A DNA stretch of 27,108 bases. It comes from JBDRED01 sp043820025 [NCBI: Elusimicrobiota bacterium]. Its GTDB lineage: Bacteria; RUG730; JBDRED01. Position numbers and translations under genes: made by a program. Shown here one piece after another: positions 7,654-15,115 of the stretch; position 1 is the first letter of the stretch; each line of letters opens with the position of its first letter. Location of the stretch: contig JBDRED010000041.1 in the NCBI GenBank assembly GCA_043820025.1, positions 1 through 27,108 on the forward strand, written 5' to 3'. The notes under the pieces are model-generated. The model ran no database searches and was not told the DNA's origin. It saw nothing but the letters and a program-made list of their open reading frames with translations.

Positions 7654-8591
7654 TGTTTTTTTCTACTCATGGCCTTTTTTGCCGAAGCCACTATTTTCTC
7701 AGCCGTCAATCCATAAACCTTTAATAATTCATCCGGTTCTCCTGATTCGCCAAAAACATCTTTTATGCCTATCATTTCCATTGGCGCAGGAAAGCTGCGG
7801 GCAAGCTCCTCGGATATTGCGCTTCCCAGTCCGCCGATTATTTGATGTTCCTCAGCAGTTACAACAGCGCCTGTTTCCCTGGCAGTATTTATCAATGTCT
7901 GCGTGTCCAAAGGTTTTATTGTATGAACATTTACAACCTTTGCCTTGATATTTTCATGCTCTAAGATCTCAGCTGCGCGAAGCGCTTCCGAAACCATAAC
8001 GCCGCACGCAAATATTGAAACATCGCTTCCTTCCCTCATAATATTCATTTTACCGATCTCAAACTCAGTGTCTTTATTTGTCATAACAGGAACAGCTGTC
8101 CTGCCTAATCTCAAAAACACAGGCCCTGATATCTCGGAAATCTTTTTCGTTGCTTTGATAGACTCATAATAATCGCATGGCACAATTATTTTCATATTTG
8201 GAATTGCTCTCATAATCGCTATATCTTCCAGAGCCTGATGCGTTGCTCCGTCGGGCCCTACCATAATCCCGCTGTGTGTTCCTACTATCTTTACATTAAG
8301 ATTTGAATAACAAACAGTATTTCTGATCTGATCCCAAGGCCTGCCTGTAGTGAATATACTATAAGCGCACGCGTATGGTATTAGCCCCATAAGAGAGAGT
8401 CCTGCTGAAATACCTATCATATTCTGCTCAGCTACGCCAACATTAAAAAATCTATCCGGAAACGCGTTAGCGAATAAGTTAGACATTGTAGACGCTGTAA
8501 CATCCGCGCTTAAAACAACAATTTTATTATTTTCTTTGCCTAATTCCGCAAGCGCCTCGCCATACCCTAGTCTCGTAGCTTTTTTTTCCAT
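7641..8591 (-). CDS. Transketolase, C-terminal subunit
   Basis: This is the half of transketolase carrying the pyrimidine-binding and C-terminal domains (316 aa, the usual size for the split form). With its partner it moves two-carbon ketol units between sugar phosphates in the non-oxidative pentose phosphate pathway, using thiamine diphosphate. VGVAEQNMIG places the cofactor-activating glutamate at Glu55. SADVTAST near the N-terminus and the closing region around FGESGEPDELLKVYGL are typical of the family. A GGAG ribosome site precedes the ATG. It lies 142 bp after the N-terminal subunit gene, a gap filled by a GC-rich structured sequence, and overlaps recJ by 13 bp. DXS-type synthase is a more distant relative, but the two-gene layout and motifs fit transketolase. 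Confidence 0.92.
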   Translation of the reverse strand: MEKKATRLGYGEALAELGKENNKIVVLSADVTASTMSNLFANAFPDRFFNVGVAEQNMIGISAGLSLMGLIPYACAYSIFTTGRPWDQIRNTVCYSNLNVKIVGTHSGIMVGPDGATHQALEDIAIMRAIPNMKIIVPCDYYESIKATKKISEISGPVFLRLGRTAVPVMTNKDTEFEIGKMNIMREGSDVSIFACGVMVSEALRAAEILEHENIKAKVVNVHTIKPLDTQTLINTARETGAVVTAEEHQIIGGLGSAISEELARSFPAPMEMIGIKDVFGESGEPDELLKVYGLTAEKIVASAKKAMSRKKQCNG

Positions 8592-8637
8592 ATAATCTCC
8601 AATAAGTTTAACGAGTTTTAAAAGCGGCGCGAAGTAT

Positions 8638-8721
8638 CGTCACCGCCCTGCCTAACACATGGCCCAGCATTCATGCGGAACCTACCCGACTTTAACGGGG
8701 CAGGCTAAGTTCAGGATGACG
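8638..8721. repeat. GC-rich nested inverted-repeat element
   Basis: This stretch is clearly richer in G and C than its surroundings and has nested complementary arms: CGTCA (8638-8642) with TGACG (8717-8721), and CCTGCC (8647-8652) with GGCAGG (8699-8704). Smaller inner pairings lie around GCATTCATGC and CCTACCCG/CGGGGCAGG. It lies wholly between the two transketolase genes. It could be a dispersed REP- or MITE-like unit or an mRNA structure separating the two cistrons; the sequence alone does not decide. Confidence 0.45.
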
Positions 8722-8732
8722 CAGCAGCGTCA
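8715..8732 (-). terminator. Hairpin directly after transketolase N gene
   Basis: TGACGC (8717-8722), AGCA loop, GCGTCA (8727-8732) is a perfect 6-bp stem whose end is one base past the TAA stop of the upstream gene. No T tract follows on the minus strand, so it is unlikely to be a strong intrinsic terminator. Attenuation or mRNA protection is more likely. Its core, GATGACGCAG-N-AGCGT, recurs at 21765-21780. Confidence 0.35.
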
Positions 8733-8733
8733 C

Positions 8734-9564
8734 TTATATTCCTATTGCTTTATTCTCTATCTCTTGCAATGCTTTATCTCTTTGTTCTGCATTTGGAGAC
8801 TTGCCATGCCAGTCTGCAATATTTTCCATAAATGATATGCCTTTGCCTTTTATAGTTTTTGCTATTATGACAGTCGGCTTTTTCTTAATGGTCATTGCTT
8901 TTTTATAAGCGTCTAATATTTCATTAAAATTATGTCCATCAATCTCAATAGCGTGCCAGCCAAATGATTCCCATTTCTCTTTGAGAGGCTTTATTGACAT
9001 AACATCGTCCACAAAACCATCAATCTGCAAATTATTATTATCAACTATCGCGCATAAATTATCCAGTTTAAAATGAGACGCGCTCATTACCGCTTCCCAA
9101 ATCTGGCCGGACTGAAGCTCTCCATCTCCCAGCAGTACATATACACGCGAATTGATTTTTTTATTAATCATGCCAAGAGCCATGCCAACTCCAATAGACA
9201 ACCCCTGGCCTAATGAACCTGTGGTTGTCTCTATCCCGGGCAGATTATAGCAATATCCCGGATGTCCCTGCAGTTTTGTGCCGCATTTTCTCAAAGTGCA
9301 TAGCTGTTTGTCGTCGAAATATCCCTTACGCGCTAAACATGAGTATAAAGTCGGACAAACATGCCCCTTTGAAAATATTACCCTGTCTCGTTCTTCCCAT
9401 GCAGGATTTTTTGGGTCATGTTTAAGAATACCCCAGTATAGTGAGACCATAATCTCAACGCATGACAGAGAACCTCCGGGGTGGCCGCTTCCTGCTTCAT
9501 ATATCATATTTATTATATCTTTCCTGACTAATTTACCGGCGTCAATTAGTTCTTGAATATTCAT
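8734..9564 (-). CDS. Transketolase, N-terminal subunit
   Basis: This 276-aa protein is the thiamine-diphosphate diphosphate-binding half of a split transketolase. Seen motifs are GSGHPGGS with His28, SKGHVCPTLY at 66-75, TGSLGQGL near 115-122, and the thiamine/Mg site GDGELQSGQIWEA from Gly146 with the Asn-Asn-Asn at 175-177. It would act with the downstream C-terminal subunit as an alpha2-beta2-type enzyme of the pentose phosphate pathway. A GGGGGA ribosome site stands before the ATG, and a promoter candidate lies at 9600-9628, so this gene may open a tktN-tktC-recJ transcript. Split transketolases are common in archaea, Firmicutes and candidate phyla. Nothing is missing from the domain. Confidence 0.93.
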   Translation of the reverse strand: MNIQELIDAGKLVRKDIINMIYEAGSGHPGGSLSCVEIMVSLYWGILKHDPKNPAWEERDRVIFSKGHVCPTLYSCLARKGYFDDKQLCTLRKCGTKLQGHPGYCYNLPGIETTTGSLGQGLSIGVGMALGMINKKINSRVYVLLGDGELQSGQIWEAVMSASHFKLDNLCAIVDNNNLQIDGFVDDVMSIKPLKEKWESFGWHAIEIDGHNFNEILDAYKKAMTIKKKPTVIIAKTIKGKGISFMENIADWHGKSPNAEQRDKALQEIENKAIGI

Positions 9565-9599
9565 TTATCCCCCATTAATACATATTAAAATAAAAAGTT

Positions 9600-9628
9600 A
9601 TTATATATTCTTTACTCTATATATGCAA
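9600..9628 (-). promoter_or_regulatory. Possible promoter for transketolase-recJ genes
   Basis: On the minus strand TTGCAT (9628-9623) and a perfect TATAAT (9605-9600) are 17 bases apart, about 36 bases before the transketolase N start. The -35 is weak (three of six consensus bases) and the gap is very AT-rich, so a chance match is possible. Confidence 0.35.
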
Positions 9629-9644
9629 ATTTTATTTATAAAAA

Positions 9645-10361
9645 CTAATATTTAAAGTTCCACTCATCCTTTGAATATTTCTCATTCAATAAGCGGTTCG
9701 CTGACTTAATTTCATCATCATCAAAAGCTCGTTTATTAAAAACCGCTCCAATTTCGTATTCCCAGCCTTTTAAAACATTATCGATCAGCTCCTTCAATAA
9801 ACCGCTATTTCTTTCTGTAAACATTGGGAGCTGAATGGTTCCCTGTTGTAAAATAAGCTTTTTTGTCCTTTTTTGGGCGCTGCCAACAATCTTCTTATCA
9901 TCTAAAAAAATATCATAACTTACAGGTTCGTCAAAACAGCTATATGTTAAACTATTAGTCTTCTTTTTCACACTTTTAAGTGCAGCAGGTATTCCCATAA
10001 AATTTAGACCTCTGCATATAGCGCTGTGAAAACACTTATAAGAACTATTAAGATCTCGAGGAAAAGAACCTTCATCAATAGGCGCAATTAAACTGTAAGA
10101 AATATCATATTCATGCAGAACAATACCGCCGCCTGTAGGCCTGCGAACAGCAGAAAGTTTTTTTTCTAACCATTGTTCTTTTAGGCTTGCGACCTTTTGA
10201 GCATAGCCGTATGAGTAACATTTCTCATTCCATCCATAAAAACGCAAAACAGGTTTTTTAACAGCAGATTCAAGACATTTAAGCAATGCTTCATCATAAG
10301 CCATATTCTCAAAAGCAGACTTGTCATACTCATCAATAATTATATCCCATGTATTTCTCAT
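9645..10361 (-). CDS. lipM: LipM-like octanoyltransferase / lipoate-protein ligase family
   Basis: This belongs to the BPL/LplA/LipB fold family that attaches octanoyl or lipoyl groups to carrier lysines. RRPTGGGIVLH (73-83) is the family's substrate-binding loop. The segment SCFDEPVSYD with Cys142, followed by KKIVGSAQ (156-163) and LQQGTI, matches the layout of Bacillus LipM, in which a cysteine forms the acyl-enzyme intermediate. ATP-dependent LplA ligases do not have this cysteine. I therefore favour octanoyl-ACP:GcvH transfer over lipoate scavenging, but the choice rests on one residue and its surroundings. The gene follows gcvPB by 33 bp with an AAGGAT ribosome site, so its natural target is the GcvH encoded in the same cluster. 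No lipoyl synthase is in the window. Confidence 0.8.
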   Translation of the reverse strand: MRNTWDIIIDEYDKSAFENMAYDEALLKCLESAVKKPVLRFYGWNEKCYSYGYAQKVASLKEQWLEKKLSAVRRPTGGGIVLHEYDISYSLIAPIDEGSFPRDLNSSYKCFHSAICRGLNFMGIPAALKSVKKKTNSLTYSCFDEPVSYDIFLDDKKIVGSAQKRTKKLILQQGTIQLPMFTERNSGLLKELIDNVLKGWEYEIGAVFNKRAFDDDEIKSANRLLNEKYSKDEWNFKY

Positions 10362-10394
10362 ATAATAATCCTTAGATAACTAACTTGAGGAAAA

Positions 10395-11843
10395 TTAATA
10401 CGCCAGATCTTGAAGCTTAACCGCCTTAACTTCGTCCAGCCTGCCGACCGGCGTTGTATGAGGCGCTTTTTTTAGTTTATCAGGGTCGGTCTCTATCTCA
10501 TCCGCAATCTTTTGCATAATGACAATCAAAGAATCTAATGACTCTCTGCTCTCTGTTTCAGTTGGCTCAAACATCATACACTCCGGTATTGTAGTCGGAA
10601 AATATATTGTCGGTGGATGTATGCCATAATCAATCATTCGTTTAGCTATATCTAATGCCCGTATACCGTTTTTAGCAAATTTCTTTGCAGTCAAAACAAA
10701 CTCGTGCATACATGGCTCATTGTCAAATGGATAATCAAATATTTTTTTTAGTTTTTGCAGAAGATAGTTTGCATTAAGAACCGATACAGCGCCCACATCC
10801 TTTAATCCTGATTCGCCCAGCTGTCTTATATACACATATGCTCTGATAATCGCGGGAATATTACCATAGAATGCTCTGACCCTTCCAATAGACGAATCTG
10901 ACTCTAATTGTAAAGAAAACTCGTTTTCTTTTTTTATAACTCTTGGCAAAGGCAGAAATTTTACTAAGTCCTTCTTAACTCCAATTGGCCCGGAGCCGGG
11001 CCCGCCGCCGCCATGCGGAGTAGAAAATGTTTTATGCAGATTAAAATGCATTACATCAAAACCCATATCACCGGGCCTTATCCTGCCAAGCATTGGATTT
11101 AAATTTGCTCCGTCGTAATAAAGAAGCGCGCCTTGATTATGCGCCATAGCCTGAATCTTTGTTATACCATTATCAAACAAACCAAATGTGCTCGGATTAG
11201 TTATCATAACAGCAGATACGGTATCATCCAATAATGACTCTAAATGAACCAAGTCTACATTCCCTTTATCATTGCATCGCACCTCAATAACCTGCATGCC
11301 AAGCAAAGCCGCTGACGCAGGATTTGTTCCATGCGCTGATGTGGGAATTATAATTTTATTTCTTTTATTATCATTTCTGCTTTTATGATACGCGTTTATA
11401 ATCAATAGCCCTGTAAATTCGCCATGCGCTCCTGCAGCGGGCTGAAGAGACACAGCATCCATCCCGCTTATCTCAGCAAGAAAATTTTGAAGTTCAAATA
11501 TTATTTTTAAAATACCCTGCGCGTTTGACTCGCCGGAGTATGGATGCATTTTTGTAAATTTCGGATTTGCCGCAGCCTTCTCATTCATTTTTGGATTGTA
11601 TTTCATTGTGCATGAACCAAGCGGATAAATACCATTATCAACGCCAAACACCTTTTTGGAAAGGTTTGTGAAATGTCTTACCACGTCGATCTCAGCCACG
11701 CTTGGTATATTAATACCTGATTTCTCCGATCTTAGAAATTTACTGTTAACATTTTTTTTAACTTCCCTTTCTTCATTTTCTAATAAATGAATCATATACG
11801 CATTGGGTTTGCTATGATGTTGAAATATTAGTTTATTTGACAT
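10395..11843 (-). CDS. gcvPB: Glycine dehydrogenase (decarboxylating) subunit 2
   Basis: This is the PLP-carrying half of the two-subunit P-protein of the glycine cleavage system. It decarboxylates glycine and hands the aminomethyl group to lipoyl-GcvH. HFNLHKTFSTPHGGGGPG contains the cofactor lysine, Lys271. The N-terminal GIYPLGSCTMKYNP (71-84), LQPAAGAHGE (133-142) and SAHGTNPASA are also family signatures. At 482 aa it has the usual length for this subunit. Its ATG lies inside the end of gcvPA (11-bp overlap), so the two subunits are probably made in equal amounts by coupled translation. The two-gene P-protein is typical of thermophiles, Firmicutes and many candidate phyla; Proteobacteria mostly have a fused form. 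Confidence 0.96.
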   Translation of the reverse strand: MSNKLIFQHHSKPNAYMIHLLENEEREVKKNVNSKFLRSEKSGINIPSVAEIDVVRHFTNLSKKVFGVDNGIYPLGSCTMKYNPKMNEKAAANPKFTKMHPYSGESNAQGILKIIFELQNFLAEISGMDAVSLQPAAGAHGEFTGLLIINAYHKSRNDNKRNKIIIPTSAHGTNPASAALLGMQVIEVRCNDKGNVDLVHLESLLDDTVSAVMITNPSTFGLFDNGITKIQAMAHNQGALLYYDGANLNPMLGRIRPGDMGFDVMHFNLHKTFSTPHGGGGPGSGPIGVKKDLVKFLPLPRVIKKENEFSLQLESDSSIGRVRAFYGNIPAIIRAYVYIRQLGESGLKDVGAVSVLNANYLLQKLKKIFDYPFDNEPCMHEFVLTAKKFAKNGIRALDIAKRMIDYGIHPPTIYFPTTIPECMMFEPTETESRESLDSLIVIMQKIADEIETDPDKLKKAPHTTPVGRLDEVKAVKLQDLAY

Positions 11844-13179
11844 GTTTTATTATCTCCCCAACCTTTTCTATAACTAAATCAAGAACGCTTTTTGATTTGG
11901 TCTCAGTTACTGAAACAAGCCAGCTTAATTCAAAGCCTTTTATCTTCAATGGCAGGCCTAAAACTATATTTTCTTGTTCCAATAATTTTTGAGCCATTTC
12001 AAAATTTTTTGTATTATCCAAACTTAACACAAATTCATTAAAAAATCCTTTTTTAAACTTTACGCTTAATCCATTTATTTTATCCAGCCCATCCGCTAGA
12101 TAATAAGCGTTTTGCATACACTTAAGCGCTGTCTGTTTAAGTCCATTTGCGCCCATAAGAGATAAATATATCGCAGCGTTAAGCGCGCACCACGCTTGAT
12201 TAGAACATATATTACTAAGCGCTTTTGCCCTTCTTATATGCTGTTCTCTCGCCTGAAGAGTTAAAACATAACCATCATTATTATTCGCGTCCGTAGTTTT
12301 TCCAACAATCCGCCCGGGAATATATCTTACATATTCTTTCTTAGCCGCAAAAATGCCTAATGTATTTCCGCCGAAAGCAGGTTCAAGCCCCAAACACTGG
12401 CCTTCGCCTACTACAATATCAGCTCCAAGATTACCCGGCGGCTCTAAAATCCCAAGCGATATTGGATAAGTAATAACGATAAGCAATGCTCCGTTTTTAT
12501 GAGCTATATCCCCTATTTCCTTTATATCCTCTATCATGCCTAAATAATTTGTCTGCGCTATAACTATCGCAGCTGCGTCTTGAAGCTCTGCGTCGAGACT
12601 TAACTGCGATGTGAGACCATTAATATTATCCGCAAATTTTATTTTTATGTCAGAATATTTAAATCCCGTATTTACTACGTCAATATACTCCGGATGCGCA
12701 AGCGAACTCATAATAACCTTCTTTCTTCCTGTAATATGCGCGGCAGTCTTGACAGCTTCAAATGTAGCGGATGCTCCGTCATAAAGAGAAGCGTTTGAGA
12801 CCTCCATACCTGTTAATCGCGTAATAAATGTTTGATATTCATACATTATCTGCAAAAGGCCCTGGCTCATCTCAGCCTGATATGGAGTATACGCTGTGAC
12901 AAACTCGCTGCGGTTTGACAATGCCCCGACAGCAGAAGGTATGAAATGATCATATATCCCTGCTCCGAGAAAGCTTATAACTCCGTCAGTGTTATTCATG
13001 TTTAATATTGTTTCTATCTCAGATAACAGCTCTTTTTCCGGCAGAGGCGCAGGTAGATTTAATTTTCCCGATAACCTAACTTCCCCGGGAATAGAATTGA
13101 AAAGGCCTTCAATATCAGAGAGCCCTAGTTCTTTACATATCTCATCAATATCTTTTTTTAAATGCGGGATAAAGCTCAT
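11833..13179 (-). CDS. gcvPA: Glycine dehydrogenase (decarboxylating) subunit 1
   Basis: This is the N-terminal half of the split P-protein (448 aa), homologous to gcvPB but without the PLP lysine. It completes the active site and dimer. FLGAGIYDHFIPSAV near residue 70, TAYTPYQAEMSQGLLQ near 95 and the YDGASA motif near 129 are characteristic. Further on, GEGQCLG and FGGNTLGIFAAK are also conserved. The start is 3 bp after the gcvH stop, and the 3' end overlaps gcvPB, giving a tight gcvH-gcvPA-gcvPB unit. No gcvT precedes or follows it in this window, which is unusual for a glycine cleavage operon. Confidence 0.95.
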   Translation of the reverse strand: MSFIPHLKKDIDEICKELGLSDIEGLFNSIPGEVRLSGKLNLPAPLPEKELLSEIETILNMNNTDGVISFLGAGIYDHFIPSAVGALSNRSEFVTAYTPYQAEMSQGLLQIMYEYQTFITRLTGMEVSNASLYDGASATFEAVKTAAHITGRKKVIMSSLAHPEYIDVVNTGFKYSDIKIKFADNINGLTSQLSLDAELQDAAAIVIAQTNYLGMIEDIKEIGDIAHKNGALLIVITYPISLGILEPPGNLGADIVVGEGQCLGLEPAFGGNTLGIFAAKKEYVRYIPGRIVGKTTDANNNDGYVLTLQAREQHIRRAKALSNICSNQAWCALNAAIYLSLMGANGLKQTALKCMQNAYYLADGLDKINGLSVKFKKGFFNEFVLSLDNTKNFEMAQKLLEQENIVLGLPLKIKGFELSWLVSVTETKSKSVLDLVIEKVGEIIKHVK

Positions 13180-13182
13180 TCT

Positions 13183-13566
13183 CTATGCACCTGCCTCTTT
13201 GCTGACAAATTCATTATAATCATTCTCGCTTAACAAATCATTTAAATCTGAATCAGTTACTCCTGTCACCTTTATCATCCACCCTTTTTCGTAAGGGCTC
13301 TGGTTAACCATCTCAGGCGATGATTTCAAAGTCTCATTTATTGCGCTTATACTGCCATTAACCGGTGAAATGAGGTCTGATACAGCCTTAACTGACTCTA
13401 CAACTCCAAAGCTTGCGCTTTTTGCTATTGCTTTGCCAATTCCGGGAAGCTCGACAAAAACCACATCGCCAAGCTCGTCAACCGCGTGCTGTGTGATCCC
13501 GATTATACAAACATCCCCATCTTTTTTTACCCATTCATGACTCTTTGAAAATTTAATTTCTGACAT
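13183..13566 (-). CDS. gcvH: Glycine cleavage system H protein
   Basis: GcvH is the lipoyl carrier that shuttles the aminomethyl group between the P, T and L proteins. The chain (127 aa, usual length) has HEWVKKDGDVCIIGIT near the N-terminus, ELGDVVFVELP, and the lipoylation site GVVESVKAVSDLISPVNG with Lys60. It is the first gene of the gcv unit, with a strong GGAGGAGG ribosome site seven to eight bases before the ATG. The 96-bp leader carries repeated AGGGACTG sequences and no glycine riboswitch that I can recognise. The LipM-like enzyme three genes on is the likely modifier of Lys60. Confidence 0.96.
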   Translation of the reverse strand: MSEIKFSKSHEWVKKDGDVCIIGITQHAVDELGDVVFVELPGIGKAIAKSASFGVVESVKAVSDLISPVNGSISAINETLKSSPEMVNQSPYEKGWMIKVTGVTDSDLNDLLSENDYNEFVSKEAGA

Positions 13567-13600
13567 ATTATTCCTCCTCCTTAAAAAATTTTTGGGTATT

Positions 13601-13635
13601 AGAGGGCGCAGTCCCTATTAATGGACAGTCCCTCG
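13601..13635 (-). repeat. AGGGACTG direct repeat in gcvH leader
   Basis: On the minus strand AGGGACTGTCC and AGGGACTGCGCCCT occur 6 bases apart. GGACTGTCC is itself palindromic about its central T, and AGGG/CCCT can pair in the second copy. Repeats built on GGGACTGTCCC are dispersed in various bacterial genomes. No other copy is present in this window. Confidence 0.4.
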
Positions 13636-13662
13636 CTTGACTTTTTCGATCTCAGATCTGCG

Positions 13663-15075
13663 CTAAAAAAATATTTTTAGAGCTGATTTTGCCTGCCATA
13701 ATAGATGTTTCAGAGAATTCGTTCTAAACAGATGATTCATTATATATGACGGCCTTGTATAAAAATCTCTGTAAGCATCTACAATAATCTTCTGATATTT
13801 ATCTTTATCTTTTAATGTCCATGTATAATCATTCATTATTTGCTTTGGGTCATTTACATAATCCATCCAAAAATCATGAAATCTTCCTTCCTTTAATCCT
13901 TGTTCATAAAAAACGCTCTTAGGAATTGGGGCAAAGATACCGAATACCACATAGTCGGCTTTGAGCGACTTTGCGTACTCAACCGTTTTCTTTGTTTCCT
14001 CGTCACTCTCTGTGGGAAGGCCTATCATAAAGTTCGCGTAAGTGTGTATTCCCTTATCATAAACCATTGCAATGGTTTTCCTGGCCTTTTCCAGATCTAT
14101 CTTTTTATTAATTACATTCTGCATTCTTTCAGTCCCGGTCTCAACGCCAAACTGTATCAGATTACACCCGGCTTTCTTCATCTTATCGACTGTCTCTTCA
14201 TCAAGAACGTCAACCCTGCTCCTGCAGTTCCACCTAATATTCAATTTTCTATTTACTATCTCATCGCATATTTCTATAACACGTTTTTTGTTGCATGTAA
14301 ATAGCTCGTCGAAAAACAGAAAATCCCTTATCTTATAATTTGACACTATTTCTTCAAGCTCATCAACCACATGGTTTGCAGATCTATAATGAAATTTCTG
14401 ATCTCCGTCTAATTTTGAACAAAAGTAGCATTTAAAAGGACAACCTCTAGACGTTATGACGGTTGTCATGGGGCTTCCTATAGCGAGAATAGATGAATAC
14501 TTGCTATTATCAATTAAGTGTCTAGCCGGGAACGGAAGTTCGTCTAAATTCTCTATACGTTCGCGTATTATTTCCTTATTCTTAGGGGAATCTTTTGTGA
14601 GAGCATTTGGTATAGTGTCTATTGCTTTTAGCTCATCTTCTTCTAAATATTTTGCTAATTTAGTAAAAGCTTTTTCCCCATCGCCGCAAACAACATAATC
14701 TATCTCTTGGATATCGATTGTCTGCCATGGATATATTGTTGCATGCGGCCCGCCTGCAACGATCTTTATATCCGGCCAATTTTTTTTAACCTCTTTAGCT
14801 ATTTTTATCGTATCAAGCAGATAATATGTTGAAACATATAAACCTAAAATATCAGGCTGCTGAGCGCCTATATGGTAAATTACGTCGTCAAAATTCATAT
14901 TAAGTGAAGGAGCATCGCATACGCAAACTTCATAATCTGTATGTTTTTCAATATAACCGGCAAGCGACAAAAGACCCATAGGCGGATAATTACCGGAATC
15001 AACCTCAATACTAAGCTGAGGCGTATTGCCAAAACAGTAATGATCTCTTGTTGGAAATAATAATAATATTTTCAT
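13663..15075 (-). CDS. B12-binding-domain radical SAM protein
   Basis: The N-terminal 140 residues have the Rossmann-like layout of cobalamin-binding radical SAM enzymes (BchE/HpnP type): an early NYPPMGLLSLAGY, then PDILGLYVSTYY, IKIVAGGPHAT and DYVVCGDGE. The classical B12 histidine motif DxHxxG is absent, as is common in this class. The radical SAM domain has GCPFKCYFC with the cluster cysteines at 212, 216 and 219, counting from the ATG at 15075. FGVETGTERMQ and GLPTESDEET follow. I chose this ATG over the TTG six bases upstream because GGGA is well spaced for it. It is 470 aa, with a C-terminal helical tail seen in many lipid- or peptidoglycan-related members. The substrate is unknown. 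It lies between lepB and gcvH without overlap, so the neighbours say little. Confidence 0.85.
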   Translation of the reverse strand: MKILLLFPTRDHYCFGNTPQLSIEVDSGNYPPMGLLSLAGYIEKHTDYEVCVCDAPSLNMNFDDVIYHIGAQQPDILGLYVSTYYLLDTIKIAKEVKKNWPDIKIVAGGPHATIYPWQTIDIQEIDYVVCGDGEKAFTKLAKYLEEDELKAIDTIPNALTKDSPKNKEIIRERIENLDELPFPARHLIDNSKYSSILAIGSPMTTVITSRGCPFKCYFCSKLDGDQKFHYRSANHVVDELEEIVSNYKIRDFLFFDELFTCNKKRVIEICDEIVNRKLNIRWNCRSRVDVLDEETVDKMKKAGCNLIQFGVETGTERMQNVINKKIDLEKARKTIAMVYDKGIHTYANFMIGLPTESDEETKKTVEYAKSLKADYVVFGIFAPIPKSVFYEQGLKEGRFHDFWMDYVNDPKQIMNDYTWTLKDKDKYQKIIVDAYRDFYTRPSYIMNHLFRTNSLKHLLWQAKSALKIFF

Positions 15076-15086
15076 TCGCAAATCCC

Positions 15087-15114
15087 TTATTCTGTATTCT
15101 TAGTTCTATATTCT
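15087..15114 (-). repeat. Four-copy 7-bp tandem repeat
   Basis: Directly after the TAA of lepB the minus strand reads AGAATAT, AGAACTA, AGAATAC, AGAATAA, four imperfect 7-base units with no spacer. It fills nearly the whole gap before the radical SAM gene and ends just before its ribosome site. Copy number could change by slippage; no function is evident. Confidence 0.6.
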
Positions 15115-15115
15115 A

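Noticed and set aside
7641-9564. 1-deoxyxylulose-5-phosphate synthase split in two
   Set aside because: The halves carry transketolase motifs (GSGHPGGS, GDGELQSGQIWEA, VGVAEQNM), and their sizes match the split transketolase.
13567-13662. Glycine riboswitch upstream of gcvH
   Set aside because: The 96-bp leader is too short for the usual tandem aptamer, and I see none of its conserved helices; it is occupied by AGGGACTG repeats.
13900-14338. Plus-strand open frames of 134 and 88 codons inside the radical SAM gene
   Set aside because: They overlap each other and a clear radical SAM coding frame, and their translations show no recognisable motif.
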